Below, one piece after another: positions 1 to 6,425 of a stretch of 64,000 bases of DNA (positions are counted from its first letter, which is position 1; the number at the start of each line of letters is the position of its first letter). Origin of the DNA: Pedobacter hartonius (GTDB lineage Bacteria > Bacteroidota > Bacteroidia > Sphingobacteriales > Sphingobacteriaceae); contig NZ_FNRA01000010.1 of assembly GCF_900107535.1 (NCBI RefSeq), positions 62,001 to 126,000 of the forward strand. Reading direction: 5' to 3'. A program made the translations under genes and the position numbers. The notes under the pieces were generated by a model, which saw nothing but the letters and a program-made list of their open reading frames with translations, searched no databases and was not told where the DNA came from.

Positions 1-1
1 T

Positions 2-118
2 TCCGGTATTGGCCTGACCATCACCAGGAATATCATGAAAATGCACTACGGGAGCCTTGAAGTAAGTTCTGTACCCGGGGAAAAGACCATCTTCTCACTG
101 GTTTTTAACTATGTTTAA
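2..118 (+). CDS. Sensor histidine kinase, C-terminal fragment
   Basis: Partial gene cut by the window start; only the last 38 codons are present, in the frame starting at base 2, with a TAA at 116..118. The fragment begins with SGIGLTITRNIM, which matches the G2 box of the HATPase_c domain (G-x-G-L followed by the helix that lines the ATP site). It ends in the typical short beta strand (TIFSLVF) of histidine kinases. This is the ATP-binding end of a two-component sensor kinase; the sensor domain lies outside the window. The next gene starts 22 bases later on the same strand and could be cotranscribed. The family call is good; specificity cannot be seen. Confidence 0.75.
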   Translation, partial: SGIGLTITRNIMKMHYGSLEVSSVPGEKTIFSLVFNYV

Positions 119-140
119 AGGAAATCGATAGATTTGCAGG

Positions 141-1193
141 ATGACCACACTACAGTTACGTATCACTGAAATTTCGAAACAGCCTGGGGATAATGTTTTT
201 ATCCGTTTAGCCCCTGTTGAGGGTGCCATGCCACATTACGAGGCCGGACAATTTCTGACAGTGCTGTTTGAAGTGAAAGGTAAAGAGATCAGGCGCTCCT
301 ATTCCATATGCAGCTCTCCGGATGTAAATGAAGCCCTGAGCATTGCCGTTAAACTGGTTGAAAACGGAGAGATCTCCAAAAACCTGCACCATAAAACTGC
401 CCTGGGTGATATACTGACCACCTTACTGCCAAACGGGATCTTTACGTACAGCCCTGTGGCGGAGATCAGACGCACCGTTTTTCTCTTTGCTGCCGGGGTG
501 GGTATTACACCTGTATTCTCCATTTTAAAAACTGCTTTAACCAGGGAAAACCAGTCTAAGGTGGTACTGATCTATAGTAACAGGTCGCAGGCCAGTACAT
601 TATTTTATGATGAACTGAACGAATGGCAGCAGTGGTATCCTGAGCGTTTCAAACTGATCTTCCTCTTCAGTGATTCCAAACGGCTTCAGTTTGCGCGCCT
701 GAACAGTTTCCTGATCCATGATCTTGTTGGGGCAAATCTAGGATATGATCAGTCAGACGCGCTGTGTTATACCTGCGGGCCTATTGATTATATGGTCATG
801 TGCAGGATTTCCCTGCTGGCCATGGGATACCGTCTGGACCAGATCAAAAAAGAGACCTATTTCATTCCCGAAGACGAAGCTGATGATGACGACATGACCG
901 AAAAAGAGGTACGGGACAAGAACACCTATAGCGTCATTCTTGAATTTAATCAAAATACTTACCAGTTAGCGGTTCCTTACTACAAAAGGATTTTACAGGT
1001 TGCCCTGGAGCACCAGATCAACGTGCCTTACAGCTGCAGGGCCGGTATCTGCAGTTCATGTGTGGCCACATGTACCGATGGAGGCGTCAGGATGGATTAC
1101 AATGAGATCCTTACCGATCAGGAAATTGCAATGGGAAGGGTACTTATCTGCACCGGGCATCCTACCCAAAACAATACCAGAATCGTGATATGA
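141..1193 (+). CDS. PaaE-like ferredoxin:NAD(P)H oxidoreductase (FAD + 2Fe-2S)
   Basis: 350 aa electron-transfer reductase of the ferredoxin-NADP reductase/PaaE type, moving electrons from NAD(P)H through FAD to a plant-type 2Fe-2S cluster and then to a partner oxygenase. The FAD motif RRSYSICSSP is at residues 51-60, the NAD(P)-binding AAGVGITP at 117-124, a CGP motif lies near residue 213, and the C-terminal ferredoxin domain has C299, C304, C307 and C337 (CX4CX2CX29C). Length and domain order (FAD, NAD, ferredoxin) fit phenylacetyl-CoA epoxidase reductase PaaE and related hydroxylase reductases. No paaABCD genes are nearby, so the partner is unknown; a fatty-acid or carotenoid hydroxylase is equally possible. 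Start ATG at 141 is the only sensible one. Confidence 0.88.
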   Translation: MTTLQLRITEISKQPGDNVFIRLAPVEGAMPHYEAGQFLTVLFEVKGKEIRRSYSICSSPDVNEALSIAVKLVENGEISKNLHHKTALGDILTTLLPNGIFTYSPVAEIRRTVFLFAAGVGITPVFSILKTALTRENQSKVVLIYSNRSQASTLFYDELNEWQQWYPERFKLIFLFSDSKRLQFARLNSFLIHDLVGANLGYDQSDALCYTCGPIDYMVMCRISLLAMGYRLDQIKKETYFIPEDEADDDDMTEKEVRDKNTYSVILEFNQNTYQLAVPYYKRILQVALEHQINVPYSCRAGICSSCVATCTDGGVRMDYNEILTDQEIAMGRVLICTGHPTQNNTRIVI

Positions 1194-1297
1194 TAGCAAT
1201 TTAAATTTTGGCGTTCCAAACAATTAATTAATATTTAAATTAAACAGGCTCTATTATATAATATTGGTTAATATAAATTAATTTATTATTAATATTG

Positions 1298-1329
1298 TTT
1301 GCTTAAGTAAATAATGGTAATTACATTTG
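1298..1329 (+). promoter_or_regulatory. Bacteroidota-type promoter (TTTG / TAnnTTTG)
   Basis: TTTG at 1298..1301 and TACATTTG at 1322..1329 are separated by 20 bases, an exact fit to the Bacteroidota housekeeping consensus (-33 TTTG, -7 TAnnTTTG). It sits in an AT-rich gap and predicts a transcription start near 1336, only about 13 bases before the ATG at 1349. This is the best promoter match I found in the window. Confidence 0.6.
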
Positions 1330-1348
1330 ACATATAACTTATTAAACT

Positions 1349-2227
1349 ATGTCAGAAAAAACGAACCGTTACATTGACCCGCTCACAGATTTTGGATTTA
1401 AACATCTTTTTGGCAATATGCTGAATAAAGAAATCCTCATTAAATTTTTAGCTGCTGTTTTTGAAGAAAAAAAACAGATTGCCGATATCACTTACCAGCC
1501 GGAGACAACAGGTGAGCGGAATGAAGAAGGGAAAAAAGCCTTCTCAGAGCTGCTGTGTACAGAAAAAAACGGGAAGCAGTTTAAGGTGGTCATCCAGCGT
1601 ATAGAAGAAGATCTGTTCCGAAAAAGCACACGTGACTTTATGGCCAGTTTCTTTAATGATCTGGAGGCAGACGGCAGCAAGCAATCCGGCTTTCCGCATA
1701 AAGAATGTTACCTGCTGGGCCTGCTGAATTTCAGTTTCGGAGATTGCGAAGACCTTTATTACAGGGAAATCAGTTTTACGAAGATGGATATGAAAAGAAA
1801 CCCTCATGGCAAACTCGGCTTTAAGTTCCTGGAAATACCCGAGTTCTCCAAATCCGAAGAGGGCCTGGAAACAGAAACAGACAAATGGTTTTACCTGCTG
1901 AGCCATCTCCATGAACTGGACAGCGTTCCTCCGTGTTTCGGTGAAGAGATCTTCCAGCAACTTTTTAAAGCTGCTGAACTTGCAGGCTTAACGGACGAAG
2001 AACGTGAAACGCATGCCGCTCAGGTGAAGGAAGTGGACAGGAAGGACAACCGGACTCTTTATCACCCGGAAAAAGCAGCGGAAAAGGCTGCTGAAAAAGA
2101 AGCTGCCGAAGGCCGTCTGGACAGTGAATCAAAAGATTTCTTTATAGAGGTGTTTAAAATGGGATATGAACTCGGTTTTGAGCAGGGTATGCTTGAAATA
2201 GCAAATGAAATCAACGCAAAAATGTAG
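1349..2227 (+). CDS. Rpn/PD-(D/E)XK nuclease-family protein, degenerate active site
   Basis: 292 aa protein of the Rpn family (recombination-promoting nuclease / PDDEXK_2 'putative transposase'), recognisable from the N-terminal DPLTDFGFKHLFG (residues 10-22) and the following ELLC...G...Q pattern. In active members the core reads FD-x-x-C and VEMQ; here those positions are SELLC (E67 where Asp is usual) and VVIQ (V81 where the catalytic Glu is usual), so metal-dependent cleavage is doubtful. The region around residues 225-250 is a run of Ala/Glu/Lys (KAAEKAAEKEAAEG), followed by the usual C-terminal helix GYELGFEQGM. It has its own good promoter (1298..1329) and no mobile-element ends around it. 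Family assignment is firm; activity is uncertain. Confidence 0.8.
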   Translation: MSEKTNRYIDPLTDFGFKHLFGNMLNKEILIKFLAAVFEEKKQIADITYQPETTGERNEEGKKAFSELLCTEKNGKQFKVVIQRIEEDLFRKSTRDFMASFFNDLEADGSKQSGFPHKECYLLGLLNFSFGDCEDLYYREISFTKMDMKRNPHGKLGFKFLEIPEFSKSEEGLETETDKWFYLLSHLHELDSVPPCFGEEIFQQLFKAAELAGLTDEERETHAAQVKEVDRKDNRTLYHPEKAAEKAAEKEAAEGRLDSESKDFFIEVFKMGYELGFEQGMLEIANEINAKM

Positions 2228-2266
2228 TATAGCATTACCGGCAAAAATGCAGGCTATGTTAAATGC

Positions 2267-2302
2267 AAAAAAAAGAGGATGTTTTCTTGTAAAAACATCC
2301 TC
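2267..2302 (-). terminator. Rho-independent terminator of the glgA-glgC operon
   Basis: An 11-bp perfect stem (GAGGATGTTTT 2275..2285 with AAAACATCCTC 2292..2302) with a 6-base loop is followed, reading the minus strand, by eight T residues (A-tract 2267..2274 on the plus strand). It lies 21 bases past the glgC stop. It may also stop plus-strand transcription from the Rpn-like gene, but the T-run is only on the minus-strand side. Confidence 0.85.
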
Positions 2303-2322
2303 TCTGTAATCGGTTTATGAGA

Positions 2323-3597
2323 TTATCCTATAACGGTACCATTTGAAATGATAGCACCTTTTTTAACCACCACGATCCCGTCTTTTACTGCGTAAGATTG
2401 AAAATCGCCGTCTGGCATATGCGGGCCTCCGTTAATCTGCACGTCATTCCCTATCCTTGCATTTTTATCAACGATAGCATTCATAATCCTGCAGCGGTCA
2501 CCAATTCCAATCAGCGGGTTACCCTTTTCATTCTCTTCAGCTATCTCGCCTAATGTCTGGTAACGATCACTCCCCATAATATAAGCGTTTTCAATCGTTG
2601 TTCCATTGCCGATCCTGGAACGGATACCAATTACAGAATGTTTAATATAATCTGCATTCAGAATACACCCTTCAGCAATCACGGCTTTATCAAGGGATGA
2701 ACTTAATATCTTGGTTGGCGGAAGCATCCTCGGACGCGTAAAAATACTCTGGTGACTATCAAAAAGATTAAACTTAGGAATATCATCTGTCAGCCCCAGG
2801 TTAGCTTCAAAGAAAGAACAGATATTACCGATATCGGTCCAGTAACCTTCATACTGAAAACTCAATACTTTCTGTTCTTTCAGCATTCTCGGAATGATTT
2901 CTTTTCCAAAGTCCTTTTCATCAGGATTTTCGGCAAAGATGCTCAATAAAAGATCGCGGTTAAAGATATAGATCCCCATTGAAGCAAGGTAGTTTCTGCC
3001 TTCGGCCTGCATTTCGGGGCCTGTATCTGAAGCCCAGTCTACCAGTAGGTCACTGCTTGGCTTTTCGATAAATGAAGTGATGATATTATCCTCGTTAGCC
3101 TTAAGGATACCAAAACTTGTGGCATCTTTTGCGGTGCTTGGGATGGTTGCCAATGTTACTGCTGCACCGCTTTCTTCATGTGCGATCAGCATTTCATTGA
3201 AATCCATCTGGTAAAGCTGGTCGCCCGACAGGATGAGCACATATTCAAACTCATGCTGCAGCAAGTGGTGCATGGTTTGTCTTACCGCATCCGCTGTTCC
3301 CTGGAACCAGGTAGGGTTGTCCGGAGTCTGTTCAGCAGCCAGAATATCAACAAATGCATCACTAAAATGACTGAAGTAATAAGTATTCTTGATATGTTTG
3401 TTTAAAGAGGCAGAGTTAAATTGTGTAAGTACGAACATGCGGTGTATACCGGAGTTCAGACAATTGGAAATAGGAATATCTACCAAACGGTACTTACCCG
3501 CAATCGGAACTGCCGGTTTGGAACGTGTCTGGGTAAGTGGTGATAATCTGGAGCCCTGACCACCGCCAAGAATAACTCCCAATACTTTTTCAGTCAT
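2323..3597 (-). CDS. glgC: Glucose-1-phosphate adenylyltransferase
   Basis: 424 aa ADP-glucose pyrophosphorylase, making ADP-glucose from glucose-1-phosphate and ATP for glycogen synthesis. The N-terminal nucleotidyltransferase domain starts with LGGGQGSRLSPLTQTRSKPA (residues 10-29), then FQGTADAV, SGDQLYQMDF (substrate/metal) and FIEKP (sugar phosphate binding). The C-terminal third is a left-handed beta-helix with hexapeptide-like repeats ending in IISNGTVIG. Length is normal for bacterial GlgC. It lies 12 bases downstream of glgA on the same strand and is followed by a strong terminator, so the two form an operon. No glgB, glgP or glgX gene is in the window. Confidence 0.96.
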   Translation of the reverse strand: MTEKVLGVILGGGQGSRLSPLTQTRSKPAVPIAGKYRLVDIPISNCLNSGIHRMFVLTQFNSASLNKHIKNTYYFSHFSDAFVDILAAEQTPDNPTWFQGTADAVRQTMHHLLQHEFEYVLILSGDQLYQMDFNEMLIAHEESGAAVTLATIPSTAKDATSFGILKANEDNIITSFIEKPSSDLLVDWASDTGPEMQAEGRNYLASMGIYIFNRDLLLSIFAENPDEKDFGKEIIPRMLKEQKVLSFQYEGYWTDIGNICSFFEANLGLTDDIPKFNLFDSHQSIFTRPRMLPPTKILSSSLDKAVIAEGCILNADYIKHSVIGIRSRIGNGTTIENAYIMGSDRYQTLGEIAEENEKGNPLIGIGDRCRIMNAIVDKNARIGNDVQINGGPHMPDGDFQSYAVKDGIVVVKKGAIISNGTVIG

Positions 3598-3609
3598 ATT
3601 ATTTTTAAA

Positions 3610-5016
3610 TTACATTTGGTATGTGTCTATATATTGTTGGGCAGCCCTATCCCAGGAATGGTCCAATTGCATCGTATATCTGAGAATCTCTTTCATTCTT
3701 TTTTTATCCTTGTATAATTCATAGGCCCTTCCCATTGCCTGTCCAACGTCCCAAACGCTCGTCTGATCATGACAAATTCCAAATCCTCCGTCTCCTATAT
3801 CAACTACCGTATCTCTCAATCCGCCAACTCTTCTTACGATTGGAATAGTACCATACCGTAAGGCATACATCTGGTTCAGGCCGCAAGGCTCAACTCTCGA
3901 AGGCATGAGCAAAAAATCAGCTCCCGCATAAATCTGGTGGGAAAGTTTTTCATTATACCCGATATAAGCATTATAATTCCCTGCAAACCATGTATTAAGT
4001 TCTGATAATTTTCCTTCTACGACAGGGTCACCAGACCCTAAAACCAGGATGTTAATATTTCCCCGGCTATGGGCAAGCGCATTGTGAAAAATATCAGGCA
4101 ACAAATCTGCACCTTTCTCGCCTACCAACCTACCGATAAACGTGAATAGAGGCTTTGTGGGATCCAGGTTAAAAACAGCACACAATGCCGCTTTGTTTGC
4201 CTTCTTGCCACTGTCAACTGTCCTTGTATTGTAACATTTCTCAAGCATAACATCCGTTTTAGGGTCCCATACCTCATTATCAATACCGTTCAGAATCCCG
4301 GAAGACTTACCGCGTTCACTTGCCAGCAAACTTTCCAACCCATTTGCGCGGTGACTCAACTCATTAAGGTAACTCGGCGAAACAGTGGTCACACGCCATG
4401 CATTTTTAATGGCTGAGGCCAGTGGGTTGATTGCATTTCTCCACTCCAGCAGTCCTGATTTCCAAAGATCGAAAGCCGGTAAATAATGGAGTTTATCCCA
4501 TCCGAATTGTCCCTGATACTGGGCGTTGTGAATCGTCAATACGGTAGGAATATGGTTCAGGCTTTTATATCTTTCACAGTTCGCCGTCATAAAGGGAACG
4601 AGTCCGGTATGGTGATCATGGCAATGGATGACATCGGGACGGTGCTCCCACTGGTTGATCCAGTCGAGCGCAGCAATCTGATAAGCCAGGAAACGCTCGG
4701 TATCATCAGCGTAACCATATACTTTATCACGGTCGGTTAACCCCGCAATATGTACCAGGTAAAGATCAAACCCCAGTTTATTTGTTTTTTCCCGGAGGAT
4801 GCGAACGGGAAATCCCTGACGGCCTAAGTTTACCCAGGCGTCATACACTACTTCAAACTCACTCTCCCACATAAACGGGTTGTTATATGCGGGCATGACC
4901 ACCTTGGAAAAATGCCCGAGTTTATTCTGATATTTTGGCAAAGCCCCTACAACATCACCCAGTCCGCCTACTTTAGCTACCGGATAACACTCTGCACTCA
5001 AATGAATTATTTCCAT
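3610..5016 (-). CDS. glgA: Glycogen synthase (ADP-glucose, GT5)
   Basis: 468 aa GT5 glycogen synthase, transferring glucose from ADP-glucose to the non-reducing end of glycogen. The start is placed at the ATG at 5014..5016 because the family begins with MEIIHLSAECYPVAKVGGLG (K15-VGG binds ADP-glucose); an in-frame ATG 48 bases upstream would add 16 residues that look unrelated. The C-terminal Rossmann lobe has ILNGIDNEVWDP, FIGRLVGEKGAD and EPCGLNQMYALRYGT, the nucleotide-sugar binding site. Its partner glgC follows by 12 bases. No Shine-Dalgarno is seen before the start, as is common in Bacteroidota. Confidence 0.95.
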   Translation of the reverse strand: MEIIHLSAECYPVAKVGGLGDVVGALPKYQNKLGHFSKVVMPAYNNPFMWESEFEVVYDAWVNLGRQGFPVRILREKTNKLGFDLYLVHIAGLTDRDKVYGYADDTERFLAYQIAALDWINQWEHRPDVIHCHDHHTGLVPFMTANCERYKSLNHIPTVLTIHNAQYQGQFGWDKLHYLPAFDLWKSGLLEWRNAINPLASAIKNAWRVTTVSPSYLNELSHRANGLESLLASERGKSSGILNGIDNEVWDPKTDVMLEKCYNTRTVDSGKKANKAALCAVFNLDPTKPLFTFIGRLVGEKGADLLPDIFHNALAHSRGNINILVLGSGDPVVEGKLSELNTWFAGNYNAYIGYNEKLSHQIYAGADFLLMPSRVEPCGLNQMYALRYGTIPIVRRVGGLRDTVVDIGDGGFGICHDQTSVWDVGQAMGRAYELYKDKKRMKEILRYTMQLDHSWDRAAQQYIDTYQM

Positions 5017-5224
5017 ATAATTTTCGGGATGGCAATCGTTGAACTGAACAAAATTTAAGATCAAAATATGAGTTATAACCGGAATAACCGCACTTTGTTT
5101 GGTATTATTTTAAATTAAAGCCTGACGAATTAAAGAGCATGTGTAAAGAATATTTTTAATTAATTAACCACGATAACCATAAATAGAATTAAGTTATGAA
5201 TTAAATAAATAAACTATTAAGATT

Positions 5225-6022
5225 ATGAAAATTCATATTAATATTCTTGCATTTTGCCTGCTGACGGGATTCAGCGTGATCCCTGCCTGTAAGAAAGCAG
5301 AACCTCAAACCAAAGCAATTCACGACACGGAATCTCCTGGTGGTACCGGCCAGGAAAAAGCACTTATTCCCCTTCAAATTGGAACGGGAAAATCAAAAAT
5401 AACATTCAGTTATACGGCGGACAATTCGCTTTCCAAAGTAGAATATGGAGATGGGACCAGCACTGTTCTTAAGTACAATACTTCGGGTAAACCTTCAGCG
5501 CTCATGAGTTATCAGGGCTTGGAATTACGTTCTTTCACACAGTACACGCTGGACAAGGACGGATGGGTGGTCAGGGCAAACAAATATCTGGTAACCGATC
5601 AGGGATATGACGACGCGGGAAATGATGTTTTCACATACTATACAGCATCGCGGTTAAGCCAGATCAGTCACTATAATCTGCAAAACAAACTGCTCGGTAC
5701 CAGCCAGAAATTTTACTCCGCATCCGGTAACGTTATCAGAGATCAGAACAGTATCGATGCGCTCAGTGCCGGGTATCTTTATGACGAAAAAAACGGCCTG
5801 TTTAAAAACGCCGGTTATGCCTGGTTATTTGCTGCCGAGGATGGGAACAAGCTTTTTTTCTCCTGTATTAACAATGTCAGGGCATGTACTTATGTATTGA
5901 AACCTGATCTCAATCAGAGTTTTAGTTATACTTACAATACGGATGGTTATCCGGCTACGGTCACATCTGTCAGTAATGGTGTAACGGTAAGTTCGAAAGT
6001 CACCTACCGGCCGGCAGAATAA
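5225..6022 (+). CDS. Hypothetical lipoprotein with YD-repeat/DUF4595-like body
   Basis: 265 aa secreted lipoprotein of unknown function. The N-terminus is a type II signal peptide ending in VIPAC, with the lipidated Cys at residue 22 followed by KKAE. The body has repeated short beta-strand units such as SYTADNSLSKVEYGDGTST and FSYTYNTDGYPATVTSV, resembling YD/RHS-like repeats and the Bacteroidota DUF4595 type. No catalytic motif is visible. It is monocistronic: the glg operon diverges upstream, and the following gene converges from 9035. The hairpin at 6062..6142 lies just after its stop and probably ends its transcript. Confidence 0.75.
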   Translation: MKIHINILAFCLLTGFSVIPACKKAEPQTKAIHDTESPGGTGQEKALIPLQIGTGKSKITFSYTADNSLSKVEYGDGTSTVLKYNTSGKPSALMSYQGLELRSFTQYTLDKDGWVVRANKYLVTDQGYDDAGNDVFTYYTASRLSQISHYNLQNKLLGTSQKFYSASGNVIRDQNSIDALSAGYLYDEKNGLFKNAGYAWLFAAEDGNKLFFSCINNVRACTYVLKPDLNQSFSYTYNTDGYPATVTSVSNGVTVSSKVTYRPAE

Positions 6023-6061
6023 TCTTTTTCACCGGCGCTAAAGCTCCTCTGGGCTTCGCTG

Positions 6062-6142
6062 AAAAAAAGAACATTGGTTTTGATGCTGCCGGCTGCTGAA
6101 GCGCAGCCGGAGAGGCATCAAAACCAATGTTTCTTTTTTTTT
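6062..6142 (+). terminator. Very long nested hairpin, probable bidirectional terminator
   Basis: The outer stem pairs 6070..6086 with 6115..6131 (17 bp, perfect). It is extended by an A7 run on the left (6062..6068) and a T9 run on the right (6134..6142), with one bulged base between. Inside sits a second stem CCGGCTGC (6089..6096) with GCAGCCGG (6103..6110) around TGAAGC. It starts 40 bases past the lipoprotein stop. The A-run/T-run symmetry means it can terminate transcription from both sides of this convergent gap. Confidence 0.7.
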
Positions 6143-6159
6143 AACGGTTATCCTGTAGC

Positions 6160-6183
6160 ATGGTGGCATGTATGGTGGCATGT
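6160..6183. repeat. 12-bp tandem repeat, two copies
   Basis: ATGGTGGCATGT occurs twice head to tail (6160..6171 and 6172..6183). It is followed by looser GTGGCCGGGT echoes up to about 6222 (6187..6196 and 6212..6221). Short, low-complexity and without an open frame of interest. Confidence 0.6.
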
Positions 6184-6260
6184 ACAGTGGCCGGGTTATG
6201 GAGGTTGTATGGTGGCCGGGTAAGTACGCGGGTTTAGAAGATCCCTGGTATGATCTGTAA

Positions 6261-6341
6261 AAAATATGGTATGCTGTATTCCGACCTAGCGTCGTTGAGC
6301 GCAGCGAGACTATGCAGTCGGAATACAGCATACCATATTTT
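6261..6341. repeat. 25-bp perfect inverted repeat (long hairpin)
   Basis: Arms 6261..6285 and 6317..6341 are perfect reverse complements over 25 bp, with a 31-base GC-richer loop containing GTTGAGCGCAGCGAGAC. The arms start and end with A4/T4. It could be the terminator for the minus-strand operon ending at 6426, but the stem is much longer than a normal intrinsic terminator. Together with the hairpin at 6062 it suggests a family of palindromic elements in this genome. Confidence 0.75.
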
Positions 6342-6363
6342 CAGCTGAGATGATCCAAAGCAA

Positions 6364-6404
6364 ACGGTAGCCAGAAAACGGTAGCCAGAAAACGATAGCA
6401 AAAG
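6364..6404. repeat. 14-bp tandem repeat, two exact copies plus one degenerate
   Basis: ACGGTAGCCAGAAA occurs at 6364..6377 and 6378..6391, followed by a diverged third unit ACGATAGCAAAAG. Spacing is direct with no spacer, so this is not a CRISPR array. It lies 22 bases from the stop codon of the 869-aa gene. Confidence 0.6.
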
Positions 6405-6425
6405 AAGACAGCAAGAATACGCAGT

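Noticed and set aside
1349..2227. Insertion sequence or active transposon
   Set aside because: The family is sometimes labelled transposase, but no terminal inverted repeats or target duplications are visible and the active-site Glu is missing.
6038..6331. 97-codon ORF on the minus strand across the hairpins
   Set aside because: It is read through the inverted and tandem repeats; the protein has no family features and the codons simply reflect the palindromes.
6364..6404. Possible CRISPR-like repeat
   Set aside because: The 14-bp units are directly adjacent with no spacers and there are no cas genes.
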